From: Nitrospinaceae bacterium UBA7883
Lineage (GTDB): Bacteria; Nitrospinota_A; UBA7883
Assembly: GCA_002500605.1 (NCBI GenBank)
Contig: DLRR01000019.1
Location: forward strand, 106,200-170,199
DNA: 64,000 nucleotides
Reading direction: 5' to 3'
Positions 33,342 to 42,679 of the stretch are shown here, in pieces. The notes under the pieces were generated by a model. That model was given only the letters and a program-made list of their open reading frames with translations, did no database searches and was not told where the DNA came from. A program made the position numbers and the translations under genes. How positions within the stretch are numbered: position 1 is the first letter of the stretch; the number at the start of each line of letters is the position of its first letter.

Positions 33342-35219
33342 ATGAGATTAATAATAAATACTGCTTTAAGCGTTATCTTTCTATTCGCCACGACCACTTT
33401 TTCTATAGCGAACGACACGCAAGTTTTACAGAAAACTGGACTTTTAAAGTTGCGTGGATACATTTTGCAAGTATCTGGGGTAGTTGCAAAAATATCAGGC
33501 AATAAAGTATTTATATCAAATGACACAGGGGAATTGCCTCCCATTGGGATTAATCTTGATATAACACGCGCAGGTGAGGTGATTAAACACCCAACCACAG
33601 GGGAAGTGTTAGGTAAAATTTCAGAGCATGTGGGGACTGTTACGGTAAAATCTGCAAATAAAAAACTTATTACAGCAACAATAGTAAACAAGGAGAACAA
33701 CCTAAAAGTAGGAGACAGTGTTGGTTCATCTTTTAAACAAAAGCCAAAGGTTGCTTTAATTCAGACATCACTCGACAAGGGTCTGGTGATACCAGGTTTA
33801 CGAGCGGCCCTTGAGAGTTGGGGAGAGATTGAATGGGTTGATCAATACCTGGTAAATCGTTTCATGCATGACGAGGGTATTGAACATAACCAGAAATCAC
33901 TTCCACCCAATATTATTAAATTGGGGAGAGAGATACTTGGGTCTGATTTCATAGTGTTATTGCACTTAAAAAAAGAAAACGGCTCTGTTTTAACCGACGC
34001 CACTCTTTACAATACAACTACCGGAAGTGCCGCGAAAAAAGTGGTTAAAGGCTTGGTTGCGATACCTGGTGTTGCTTCAACCGTGGTGGCAAAAAAAGTA
34101 CCCGCTAACCAAAAACTTCCTTACTCTGAGCAGAAACCAGGGAAGACACAAACCCAATCTTCTTTTCAGAAAAGAAGCGGCAAAACAAAAGTATTGCACG
34201 AATTTGACGAAGGCATCTCAGGCTTGGCAACATACGATTTTGACAATGACGGTAAAGACGAAATAGTTGTGAGCTTGAGAAACTCAATTCAAGTGTTCAA
34301 TGAAGAAGGAAATGGTTTGATGTTGCTTTGGGAGCGTACTTTTCCAAAGGACAATACTATTGTAGGGGTTTGTACAGGCGATTTCAATGGTGATGGGAAA
34401 GGTGAGATCTATGTAAACAATACTGTCTCATCTTGGATAAGAAGCATGGTGTTTGAAGGTAATGGGTCGAACTTTTTATTACTGCAAGATCAGGTGAAAA
34501 CTATATTTTATGTAAATAGTGATAAACATCTTTATGGTCGAAACCAATTAGATGGCTTTAGATTAGGACTAGAAAACGACATTTACAGGATTACTTGGGC
34601 TAATGGATCGATGCATCGTGAATTTTATACATCTTTGCCGAAGAGGGGGCATAAAGCTGGAATTGGGTTTAGTGATATTGACAAGGACGGAAAGGACGAT
34701 GTTATCTCCTATTTGGGTAACCAACTAATCTATCAGACCAGTTCTTCTGGTGCATGGGAAATGGTAAATGGCGACTTTGGTGGTTCCAATGTGCGAATGT
34801 CTCTTTCTACCGAAGCTGAAACGGGGGGTGAGATTAATACAAAAGAATTCCATATGTTTACCCCCTCTATTCAGTTTTTTGACTCCAATGGCAGGATAAT
34901 GGCAGTAAACAATAAACCACTGTCTAGGTTCATTAGCAACCCAACATACTACGAAGGACAGATTGTATTTCTTGAAAGTGATGGAAACTCACTTTATAGA
35001 ACAGGTGTTGCACCAATGAAAGCTAATGCTATACAGGGCCTAACTATATACAATGGTGTAAATGTTTTGGTTGGCCGTACATCTGTCTCTTTTTTGTCAG
35101 GGGAAAAAGGGAAGCTGATTATGACTGATCTAAATGATATGACAGTTAAACCTCCTGTTAAGCAGGTGCAACAGCCGTCTGGCGACGCTTCGGGGAAGGT
35201 TGAATACTTTCCACATTAA
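33342..35219 (+). CDS. Secreted FG-GAP/VCBS-repeat protein
   Basis: A 625-residue exported protein with a signal peptide (cut near SIAN, residue 24). Residues about 25-260 form a beta-rich domain followed by a FlgT-like or lipoprotein-like part (VALIQTSLDKGLVIPGLRAALESWGEIEWV, SDFIVLLHL). From about 300 there are at least three FG-GAP/VCBS calcium motifs: YDFDNDGKDEIVVS, GDFNGDGKGEIYVN and SDIDKDGKDDVISY, typical of a beta-propeller. A Pro/Gln-rich tail follows. Such proteins occur in the periplasm or on the cell surface. Single gene; the promoter probably lies in the 33259-33341 copy of the porin 3' flank. Role unknown. Confidence 0.75.
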   Translation: MRLIINTALSVIFLFATTTFSIANDTQVLQKTGLLKLRGYILQVSGVVAKISGNKVFISNDTGELPPIGINLDITRAGEVIKHPTTGEVLGKISEHVGTVTVKSANKKLITATIVNKENNLKVGDSVGSSFKQKPKVALIQTSLDKGLVIPGLRAALESWGEIEWVDQYLVNRFMHDEGIEHNQKSLPPNIIKLGREILGSDFIVLLHLKKENGSVLTDATLYNTTTGSAAKKVVKGLVAIPGVASTVVAKKVPANQKLPYSEQKPGKTQTQSSFQKRSGKTKVLHEFDEGISGLATYDFDNDGKDEIVVSLRNSIQVFNEEGNGLMLLWERTFPKDNTIVGVCTGDFNGDGKGEIYVNNTVSSWIRSMVFEGNGSNFLLLQDQVKTIFYVNSDKHLYGRNQLDGFRLGLENDIYRITWANGSMHREFYTSLPKRGHKAGIGFSDIDKDGKDDVISYLGNQLIYQTSSSGAWEMVNGDFGGSNVRMSLSTEAETGGEINTKEFHMFTPSIQFFDSNGRIMAVNNKPLSRFISNPTYYEGQIVFLESDGNSLYRTGVAPMKANAIQGLTIYNGVNVLVGRTSVSFLSGEKGKLIMTDLNDMTVKPPVKQVQQPSGDASGKVEYFPH

Positions 35220-35368
35220 GGCTTAAGCTGCACTCCTGTTCTTGTTAGCAAGTACAATGACCTATGCTTATTGACCAATTTCGTGCTTTGCAAATAAAAC
35301 TTAACAGTCATCAAACTATAGCAGAAACAAAAAGACGATTATTGGAGACACATTATTGCTGGCTAAAG

Positions 35369-35397
35369 TTGACACTCAAGTAATAATTGGATAGAGT
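35369..35397 (+). promoter_or_regulatory. Promoter of galU
   Basis: TTGACA (35369-35374), 17-bp spacer, TAGAGT (35392-35397), about 50 bp upstream of the galU ATG. Confidence 0.6.
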
Positions 35398-35448
35398 TTT
35401 TTCGCACTTCATGTAACTTAATATTATTAACAACTGTTTTATTTTAAT

Positions 35449-36315
35449 ATGAAGATAACCAAAGCAGTCTTTCCCGTAGCTGGAATGGGAACTAGGTTTC
35501 TACCAGCGACAAAAGCTTCACCTAAAGAGATGTTATCACTTGTGGATAAGCCTCTAATTCAGTACGTGGTGGAAGAGGCTGTCGATGCCGGAATTGAACA
35601 GATCATTTTTGTTACAGGCAGGAGTAAAAATTCCATTGAGGACCATTTTGACAGATCAGTGGAATTGGAGTTATTACTTGAGCGGAAAGGGGATACAAAA
35701 AAACTTGATCTAATACGTCACATTTCAGAAATGTGCGAATTCTCATACGTGCGCCAAAAGGAGCCAAAGGGGCTAGGTCATGCAATACTAAAGGCAAAAA
35801 ACCTTGTAGGGGATCAGCCGTTTGCTGTGCTTTTAGGAGACGATATCATCCATACAGAAAAAGATCCTGCAATTGGACAATTAATAAGGGTACACGAACA
35901 AACCAACTCGCCTGTAATAGCAGTGGAGCGTGTTCCTGAGAACGAAGTGTCGGCGTATGGTGTCATTGACCCGGAGTCAGCAGAAGGACGTCTTAATAAA
36001 ATCAAGGGCATGGTTGAAAAGCCACCTTTAGACAAAGCCCCTTCCAACCTAGCTATCATAGGTAGATACATACTTTCACCGGAAATATTCGACTTTATAG
36101 AGAGCACAGCCCCTGATGCACAAGGTGAGGTTCAACTGACTACAGCGCTGAACGATTTTTTGCAGCATGGTCCGATTTATGGCTACGAATTTGAGGGTAC
36201 TCGTTACGATGCAGGAGACAAGTTGGGGTTTTTAAAAGCCACTGTAGAGTATGCACTTAGAAGTGACAAGTTAGGGGATAGGTTCCGCTCGTATCTTAGT
36301 TCATTAGAGACCTAG
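35449..36315 (+). CDS. galU: UTP--glucose-1-phosphate uridylyltransferase
   Basis: Makes UDP-glucose for envelope polysaccharide synthesis. The 288-residue protein starts MKITKAVFPVAGMGTRFLPATKASPKEMLSLVDKPLIQYVVEE-like sequence (nucleotide-binding loop at residues 11-24, catalytic KPLIQY region) and has the family blocks EPKGLGHA, VLLGDDI and GVEKPP-like VEKPPLDKAPSNLAIIGRY. Full length. It stands alone with its own promoter, between the FG-GAP gene and lon. Confidence 0.96.
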   Translation: MKITKAVFPVAGMGTRFLPATKASPKEMLSLVDKPLIQYVVEEAVDAGIEQIIFVTGRSKNSIEDHFDRSVELELLLERKGDTKKLDLIRHISEMCEFSYVRQKEPKGLGHAILKAKNLVGDQPFAVLLGDDIIHTEKDPAIGQLIRVHEQTNSPVIAVERVPENEVSAYGVIDPESAEGRLNKIKGMVEKPPLDKAPSNLAIIGRYILSPEIFDFIESTAPDAQGEVQLTTALNDFLQHGPIYGYEFEGTRYDAGDKLGFLKATVEYALRSDKLGDRFRSYLSSLET

Positions 36316-36441
36316 TAGCTGTTCAAACAACCTGTATAGTTGAATCGCGTACTGTAGTTACGTAAAATAAAAAGTGTGTTCGAACTTTCCCTTATATTTG
36401 TTAAATGTAGTGCGGATGTTCGGTTGATTTTCTGAAGAAAC

Positions 36442-36470
36442 TTGACCTATTGGTTTTACGGTTTTATATT
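36442..36470 (+). promoter_or_regulatory. Candidate promoter upstream of lon
   Basis: TTGACC (36442-36447), 17-bp spacer, TATATT (36465-36470). It resembles a housekeeping promoter; no sigma32-type boxes (CTTGAAA / CCCCAT) were found, so heat-shock control is not evident. Downstream, GTG at 36486 with AAGGA opens a 21-codon frame ending at 36551, in frame with lon but closed by TAA. Confidence 0.45.
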
Positions 36471-36563
36471 TGAAGAAAGGACACTGTGGCCGAAAAACTC
36501 AGTGGGGTAAGTTATTTTAGATTGGAATTATTAACAACTGAGGCAGCTTAAAGCTGATTGACT

Positions 36564-39095
36564 ATGATGGATGACCTTTTGGGCCCAGAAGATGAAGCGA
36601 ACCTAATTTCTGAGCTTACAGACGACATTAAAATTCCTATGGAATTGCCCCTTCTGCCAGTACGCGACGTAGTTGTGTTCCCATTTATGATTCTTCCACT
36701 TTATGTGGGCAGAGCATCATCCATTAATGCAGTAAAAGCAGCTTTAGAAGGGAACAGAATGATTTTGCTTGCGGCTCAGAAGGATGCAAGCATGAATGAT
36801 CCCACATCAAATGACATGTATAAAGTTGGCACAGTGGCCATGGTGATCCGAATGCTTAAACTGACTGATAACAGTGTGAAAATTCTGGTCCAAGGCATTG
36901 CCAAAGCCAGCCTAACCGACTTCACGCAAAAAGAACCATTTCACAAGGTCAAATTCAAGAGGATTGTTGAACCCACACCAAAAAAAGTCACGAAAGGGTC
37001 TTCGGCAGAACTAAAGTCCGAGGCCTTGATGCGCAATGTGCGGAAGCAACTGGAGATTGCTATTAGCATGGGTAAACGGATTTCGCCAGACATCCTAACT
37101 ATAGCTGAAAACATTGATAACTCAGGCAAACTAGCCGAATTAGTAGCAGCAAACTTAGGCTTGAAAGTTGATGATGCACAGTTAGTGCTGGAAACGGATG
37201 ATCCATTGTCCAGATTGATGAAAACATCCGAACTATTAAGCCGGGAGATAGAACTCCTAGACATGCAGCAAAAAATCCAAGAGTCTGCCCAAGAGGAAAT
37301 GTCTAAATCACAACGTGAGTATTATCTTCGTGAACAATTGAAGGCTATTCAAAAAGAGCTGGGTGATATGGATGATCAGAGCAAGGAGATAAGCGAGTTT
37401 CGCGAAAAGATTGAAAAGATAGGGATGCCAGAAGAGGTGCAAGTGGAGGCAGAAAAGCAGTTAAATCGTCTCTCCAAAATGCATTCCGAATCGGCGGAGG
37501 CTACAACAGTCCGCACTTTTCTTGAATGGATGGTAGAGATTCCATGGTCAAAACTAACCGAAGACAAGTTAGACATTAAAGCAGCCAGCAAAATACTTGA
37601 TGAAGATCATTATGGTTTGGAAAAAGTTAAAGAACGTATTCTTGAGTATTTGGCTGTGAGAAAGCTTAAGGCGAAAATGAAAGGCCCTATATTATGTTTC
37701 GCTGGTCCTCCTGGGGTTGGTAAAACATCACTTGGGCAGTCTATTGCTAGAGCTCTTGGTCGCAAGTTTATTCGTATATCTTTGGGTGGTGTGCGGGATG
37801 AGGCTGAAATCAGAGGACACCGCAGGACGTACATCGGTGCTTTGCCGGGGAGAATAATGCAAGGAATCAAACAGGCGGGATCATCTAATCCAGTGTTTAT
37901 GATGGACGAGATTGATAAACTAGGTTCCGACTTTCGTGGTGATCCTAGCTCAGCTTTGCTGGAGGTTTTAGACCCTGCTCAAAACAACTCTTTTGTTGAT
38001 CATTATCTTGGTGTTCCTTTTGACCTGACCAATGTAATGTTTATTACCACAGCAAATATTACAGAAGGGATACCAACGGCATTACTCGATAGAATGGAAG
38101 TTATTAACTTATCAGGTTATACCGAAGATGAAAAAGTTGAAATTGCAGTGAAGTACTTAGTGCCAAGGCAGTTGACGGAACATGGCCTGACTGCAAGACA
38201 ATTCAAGATAACAAAAGATGCTTTACACCAAACAATACGAGAATATACCCGTGAGGCAGGACTTAGGAACCTTGAGCGAAAAATTGCTTCCCTATGTCGA
38301 AAGGTGGCTAAAGGAGTAGCTTTAGCCAGCAAAAAAAGCTACAGGCTTGGAACCAAGGATTTACGGAAGTATCTGGGTGTGCGGATTTTTGAACAAGAGA
38401 TCGAGAATGAAAAACCAAAGATTGGAGTAGCCACAGGTGTAGCCTGGACTATGGCTGGTGGTGAAATAATGAACGTGGAAGCCACTACTACCAAGGGGAA
38501 TGGAAGACTAACCTTAACAGGCAAACTGGGAGACGTGATGAAGGAATCAGCCCATGCGGCCTTATCTTTCATTCGCTCGCGAGCTGCGAGTTTTGGCATT
38601 GACGAAAACTTTATTAAAACAACAGATGTGCACGTTCATGTGCCTGCAGGTGCTATCCCCAAAGATGGGCCTTCAGCCGGGGTGACCATTGCTACTGCAA
38701 TAGTTTCGGCACTCACCAATGTTCCAGTCCGCAACGATATAACAATGACAGGTGAGATCACACTTAGGGGTAGAGTGTTAGCTATCGGTGGTCTGAAAGA
38801 GAAATCATTGGCAGCTAAAAGAGCGGGGATACAAAACATCATTATCCCGGAACAAAATAAGAAAGACTTGCAAGAGATACCAAAAAACATTCGGAATACC
38901 ATTAAGTTTCACATTGTCAAGACTGCCGATCAAGTTCTTAACTTTGCATTGACGATGAAGCTTGCAGAAATAAAAAAGTCTGCTAGTAAAAAAAATGGTG
39001 GTGTGAAAAAGAAATTTAAGAAGCCGATAGCAGGAAAGAGTAAAACGGTAAGCAAATTGGCTGCAAAACCAGCCAGGCTAAAGGCAGCCAAATGA
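36564..39095 (+). CDS. lon: ATP-dependent protease Lon
   Basis: AAA+ serine protease degrading damaged and regulatory proteins. Domain order is complete: N-terminal LON substrate domain (LPLLPVRDVVVFPFM), coiled-coil region, AAA+ module with Walker A GPPGVGKT (381-388) and Walker B VFMMDEID, then the protease domain with the Ser-Lys dyad S704 (PKDGPSAG) and K747 (GLKEKS), spaced as in E. coli Lon. The chosen start is ATG 36564 (ATG 36567 and TTG 36558 are alternatives). A Lys/Ala-rich tail of about 45 residues follows the protease domain, longer than usual and possibly nucleic-acid or polyanion binding. Confidence 0.97.
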   Translation: MMDDLLGPEDEANLISELTDDIKIPMELPLLPVRDVVVFPFMILPLYVGRASSINAVKAALEGNRMILLAAQKDASMNDPTSNDMYKVGTVAMVIRMLKLTDNSVKILVQGIAKASLTDFTQKEPFHKVKFKRIVEPTPKKVTKGSSAELKSEALMRNVRKQLEIAISMGKRISPDILTIAENIDNSGKLAELVAANLGLKVDDAQLVLETDDPLSRLMKTSELLSREIELLDMQQKIQESAQEEMSKSQREYYLREQLKAIQKELGDMDDQSKEISEFREKIEKIGMPEEVQVEAEKQLNRLSKMHSESAEATTVRTFLEWMVEIPWSKLTEDKLDIKAASKILDEDHYGLEKVKERILEYLAVRKLKAKMKGPILCFAGPPGVGKTSLGQSIARALGRKFIRISLGGVRDEAEIRGHRRTYIGALPGRIMQGIKQAGSSNPVFMMDEIDKLGSDFRGDPSSALLEVLDPAQNNSFVDHYLGVPFDLTNVMFITTANITEGIPTALLDRMEVINLSGYTEDEKVEIAVKYLVPRQLTEHGLTARQFKITKDALHQTIREYTREAGLRNLERKIASLCRKVAKGVALASKKSYRLGTKDLRKYLGVRIFEQEIENEKPKIGVATGVAWTMAGGEIMNVEATTTKGNGRLTLTGKLGDVMKESAHAALSFIRSRAASFGIDENFIKTTDVHVHVPAGAIPKDGPSAGVTIATAIVSALTNVPVRNDITMTGEITLRGRVLAIGGLKEKSLAAKRAGIQNIIIPEQNKKDLQEIPKNIRNTIKFHIVKTADQVLNFALTMKLAEIKKSASKKNGGVKKKFKKPIAGKSKTVSKLAAKPARLKAAK

Positions 39096-39167
39096 TAAGT
39101 AAGCAAGCAATGACTGGGTTGTTTTTATTGTGAGTTATCAAGCCGCTTTTTCTGTTTCTTTTGCTGG

Positions 39168-40100
39168 CTAGGGTTTTTTAGTTAGTATCTTTTTGGAACG
39201 GGCTTTACGCAACGTAGAGTCCCAACTTAGGATGATAGGACTTGCGACAAAAATCGAGGAATATGTGCCCACCAGCACCCCTATCAGCAATGCGAAAGAG
39301 AAATCATGTATTACCTCACCACCAAAAAAGAAGATACATAGAATCACTACCAATGTAGTTCCAGAAGTTAGGATGGTTCTGCTAAGGGTTTGGTTAATGG
39401 AAATATTAAAAACCTTCTCAATATCAATACCACGTTTGAGTCGTGTGTTTTCACGAATGCGATCAAAAACAACTATTGTATCGTTTAGAGAATAACCAAT
39501 AACAGTAAGCAATGCTGCTATGACAGTTAGAGTGAACTCCTTGTCAAGTATCGAAAAAAACCCGACAGTCACCAGGGTGTCGTGGGCCAGTGAGATGATA
39601 GCAGCCAAACCAAAACGAAATTCAAATCTTATTGTTATATACGCAAGAATTCCAAGCAAAGCGTACACCATGGCCAGTACAGCCTTTTCACGAAGGTCGC
39701 GCCCAACTTTTGGTCCTACCATCTCGACTCGCTCAACAGAAAATGATTTACCATACTGTTCTCGTAATCGACTTTCTACCTGTTGTGTATATGTGTCTCC
39801 ATCAATATTTTCCTCGGCTCGTTGTATCCGAATTAAAATCTCTTCTGGGGTACCAAACTCTTGAATTGAGAAGTTGCCTATATTAAGCGTATTAATGATT
39901 TTGCGTAATTCAGGTATAGGGGCAACATGATCAAACTTTAGTTGAATTATGGATCCACCTTTAAAGTCGATGCCATAATTGGGGCCACCATGTATTATTA
40001 GCGATCCCAGAGCTGCAAAAATCATAACAATAGATAAGCCGGCAGCATAATATCGCTTGCCGATAAAGTCGATGTTGGTTTCTGGCTTTACTATTCTCAT
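39168..40100 (-). CDS. secF: Protein translocase subunit SecF
   Basis: Inner-membrane partner of SecD that uses the proton gradient to help pull proteins through SecYEG. The 310-residue protein has the first helix, the periplasmic GGPNYGIDFKGGSIIQLKF start, and the C-terminal five-helix block with VGYSLNDTIVVFDRIREN-like ALLTVIGYSLNDTIVVFDRIREN and the TLSRTILTS motif. Its ATG overlaps the secD stop by 4 bp (40097-40100). Convergent with lon. Confidence 0.97.
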   Translation of the reverse strand: MRIVKPETNIDFIGKRYYAAGLSIVMIFAALGSLIIHGGPNYGIDFKGGSIIQLKFDHVAPIPELRKIINTLNIGNFSIQEFGTPEEILIRIQRAEENIDGDTYTQQVESRLREQYGKSFSVERVEMVGPKVGRDLREKAVLAMVYALLGILAYITIRFEFRFGLAAIISLAHDTLVTVGFFSILDKEFTLTVIAALLTVIGYSLNDTIVVFDRIRENTRLKRGIDIEKVFNISINQTLSRTILTSGTTLVVILCIFFFGGEVIHDFSFALLIGVLVGTYSSIFVASPIILSWDSTLRKARSKKILTKKP

Positions 40101-41647
40101 ATTTTAAGCTCTGTTATGCGGCGATTTCCAAGGAAATATTTAAAAGCGGTTTTTGACACAAAAATTGCGGTAAACATCGATGCAATTACTCCAATGCTTA
40201 GTGTGACAGCGAAGCCCTTTATAGGGCCAGTTCCGAACTGGAAAAGGACTAGAGCTGCAATCAATGTGGTTACGTTTGCGTCGATAATTGTTAGAAAGGC
40301 TTTAGAAAACCCGGAGTCCACTGCTACTCGAACGGTTTTACCATTTCTGATTTCTTCACGGATTCTTTCAAATACCAGTACATTCGCATCCACTGCCATT
40401 CCAATGGTAAGGATGATTCCAGCGATTCCAGGTAGGGTAAGCGTTGCTCCAAAATAAGCTAGTGCACCAGAGAGTATAACTATATTAAGACCTAAGGCAA
40501 TATCTGCAATGATACCTCCTAAGCGATAATAAAAAATCATGAATAGAAACACAATAATACTGCCAATAACAATCGAGTTTATCCCTCTAGCAATAGAGTC
40601 ACGGCCTAGAGAAGGCCCAACAGTGCGTTCTTCAAGCTTTATAAGGGGGGCAGGAAGTGAACCTGCGCGAAGAATAATAGCTAAATCATTGGCTTCTTCA
40701 TAGCTGAAATTGCCTTCAATCATGGCCGAACCACCAGTAATAGCTTCACGGATAACCGGAGCAGAATACACACTGTCATCTAATACTATGGCCATCCGTC
40801 TGCCAACATTATCACTTGTTAGCTGAGCAAATATTTTTCCACCTTCATTGTTGAAGTCAATTGCTACGTAAGGCAAATTCATTTGAGAAAACCGAACTTC
40901 AGCGTTGGCAAGTTTATCACCAGTAAGTTCAACTTTCTTTTTTATTACATATGGTTTCCGCCCGATAATTTTCTTTGTGATCCTATCGAACTCCTTTTCG
41001 TAAAGTACGGCGGAATCTTTTGGAATTCCACGTTCAAAAGCTGAGGCCGGGTCAATGGCTTCGTTCAACATCCTAAACTCAAGTCTGGCGGTTTTGCCTA
41101 TTAAATCAATAGCCCTCTGACGATCCTTTATGCCTGGGAGTTGTATGATAATACGGTTTTCACCCTCGCGCTGAATGGAGGGCTCAGATACTCCAAACTG
41201 ATCTATTCGGTTACGTAAAGTCTCAAGTGCTTGACTAACGGAATTTTTGTAAACATATTCTTCGTGGTCTGAAGTTAATTTATATATCAGAACACCTCCA
41301 TCTGCCACTTTGCGCGTCTTAGTTAAAATAGGGTAATCGGATGTTATTACTTCTTCGGCCTTGTTAATATCTGTGTCAGACCGCAGGCGAACAAGTAGTT
41401 TCCCCTTTTCTTTACCAATAGAGCGGATTTTTATATTGTGGGAGCCTAGAAACTTACTTAGATCATTAATTATGTTATCCAGCGTTGACTCTAACGCCTC
41501 TTTTACGTCGACTTCATATTTGAGGTGCATGCCGCCTTGAAGATCAAGACCAAGATGTATTTGCTTTTCAAGTGGCCATGCGAAGAACGTGGAGGCTAAT
41601 ATTACGCCTATAATAATTGCAAGTCGCCAAATGTTGCTCTTAGTCAT
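40097..41647 (-). CDS. secD: Protein translocase subunit SecD
   Basis: SecDF-complex membrane protein of 516 residues. After the first helix comes HLGLDLQGGMHLKYEVD, the large periplasmic P1 domain (with GVSEPSIQREGENRIIIQLPG), and a C-terminal transmembrane block with GIAGIILTIGMAVDANVLVFERIREE, containing the conserved Asp of the proton path. It overlaps yajC by 8 bp at its start and secF by 4 bp at its end, so yajC-secD-secF is one translationally coupled operon. Confidence 0.97.
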   Translation of the reverse strand: MTKSNIWRLAIIIGVILASTFFAWPLEKQIHLGLDLQGGMHLKYEVDVKEALESTLDNIINDLSKFLGSHNIKIRSIGKEKGKLLVRLRSDTDINKAEEVITSDYPILTKTRKVADGGVLIYKLTSDHEEYVYKNSVSQALETLRNRIDQFGVSEPSIQREGENRIIIQLPGIKDRQRAIDLIGKTARLEFRMLNEAIDPASAFERGIPKDSAVLYEKEFDRITKKIIGRKPYVIKKKVELTGDKLANAEVRFSQMNLPYVAIDFNNEGGKIFAQLTSDNVGRRMAIVLDDSVYSAPVIREAITGGSAMIEGNFSYEEANDLAIILRAGSLPAPLIKLEERTVGPSLGRDSIARGINSIVIGSIIVFLFMIFYYRLGGIIADIALGLNIVILSGALAYFGATLTLPGIAGIILTIGMAVDANVLVFERIREEIRNGKTVRVAVDSGFSKAFLTIIDANVTTLIAALVLFQFGTGPIKGFAVTLSIGVIASMFTAIFVSKTAFKYFLGNRRITELKI

Positions 41648-41996
41648 CCAGTTTGTTCGTTTCAGCCTCTTTCAGTTTGTCACCTATGGCAGATTTTTGT
41701 ACTTTTATCTTCACTCCATCAGCAACTTGAATAGTTATGATATCTTCTTTCAGTTTGTGCACAACGCCATATATTCCACCTGTAGTTACAACTGTATCGC
41801 CCTTTTTAAGGCTCTCTTGCATATTTTGCACTTCTCTGTTCTTTTTAGTTTGTGGCCTAATAAGCAGGAAATAGAAAACTGCAAAAAGGGCCGCATAAAA
41901 CAGGATAAGCACAATTGTGTGTCCTTCTGAATTTGGGGCCCCCTCTGGCGCTGGAGCAAAAGACACATAATACCTATTAATCAGTTCGTTAAGCAT
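41640..41996 (-). CDS. yajC: Preprotein translocase subunit YajC
   Basis: Small SecDF-associated inner-membrane protein, 118 residues. One transmembrane helix (about 29-47, IVLILFYAALFAVFYFLLI) is followed by RPQTKKNREVQNMQESLKKGDTVVTTGGIYGVV, the family signature. The N-terminal stretch before the helix is a little longer than in E. coli. First gene of yajC-secD-secF; tgt and queA, often upstream, are not present. Confidence 0.95.
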   Translation of the reverse strand: MLNELINRYYVSFAPAPEGAPNSEGHTIVLILFYAALFAVFYFLLIRPQTKKNREVQNMQESLKKGDTVVTTGGIYGVVHKLKEDIITIQVADGVKIKVQKSAIGDKLKEAETNKLDD

Positions 41997-42316
41997 AATA
42001 TTCCAATATGAGAAAATGGTAATGTTAATTTAATCAATGGTAGTTTGCAAGTGAAAGTAAACCACTTTTTGCCTAGTAAATAAAAAGCCCTAATATCCTA
42101 TTTGCAGACTGTGATAATGGTAATCTACTGAAATATATCTTTTATATCAGCTTGGTGTAGAAGGCACTGTAAAATGAGAGTGGAAAGGTATGGGAAAGTG
42201 TTATCTTCTAGGCTATAAAATAAGACAAAGTTATAAAAGTAATATACAGGTGAGTATGGTGCCGAATGTTAATGGGTTTTATTTTGGATGTGTTAACGTT
42301 TATTACGTGTAAAAGC
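41997..42316. other. Divergent intergenic region between yajC and the ACP gene
   Basis: About 270-320 bp, very AT-rich, without supported genes; the length depends on which start the ACP gene uses. TATAAAAT at 42214-42221 is the best -10-like element on the plus strand but has no good -35 box. No conserved regulatory structure was recognised. Confidence 0.4.
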
Positions 42317-42592
42317 ATGATGGAGGACAGATTGGAACGGGAAGAAATTAGAGAGAAAGTTTTTTCTTATCTTTCCAATAACTTTTTTATAGATTTTACT
42401 GATGATATTACACCCCATACGAATTTGTTTACCTCTGGCATTATCGATTCGTTTGGTTTTATAGCGCTTATTACTTTTTTGGAAAGCGAGTTTGTAGTGC
42501 GTATTGGAGACGAATGTCTCCTGAATGGGGGGTTATCCTCCCTTGAATCTATTATTACTGTTGTTGAGGAATTAACTAGAGCGAGTGATTAA
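42317..42592 (+). CDS. Acyl carrier protein
   Basis: Small acidic carrier whose phosphopantetheine arm is attached to the Ser of GIIDSFGFIALITFLE (codon 42449-42451). The helix-I region REEIREKVFSYLSNNFF and the DDITPHTNLFTSG loop fit the PKS/NRPS-type ACP rather than the fatty-acid ACP (no DSLDTVELV). The start is unsettled: ATG 42317 or 42320, or TTG 42332, which follows GGAGGA and would place the Ser at the usual residue 40; an upstream ATG 42266 would add a hydrophobic extension. First gene of an ACP - acyltransferase - AsnB set. Confidence 0.85.
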   Translation: MMEDRLEREEIREKVFSYLSNNFFIDFTDDITPHTNLFTSGIIDSFGFIALITFLESEFVVRIGDECLLNGGLSSLESIITVVEELTRASD

Positions 42593-42679
42593 CTCTAGGG
42601 AAAGATATTGACCAATGATCTTTATTTCTATCCCAATAAAAGGTAGATTTTAGAGATAACATTCGATACAAACACGCCT

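Noticed and set aside
35265..35384. A 39-codon plus-strand frame before galU
   Set aside because: No ribosome binding site, no recognisable similarity, and it overlaps the galU promoter.
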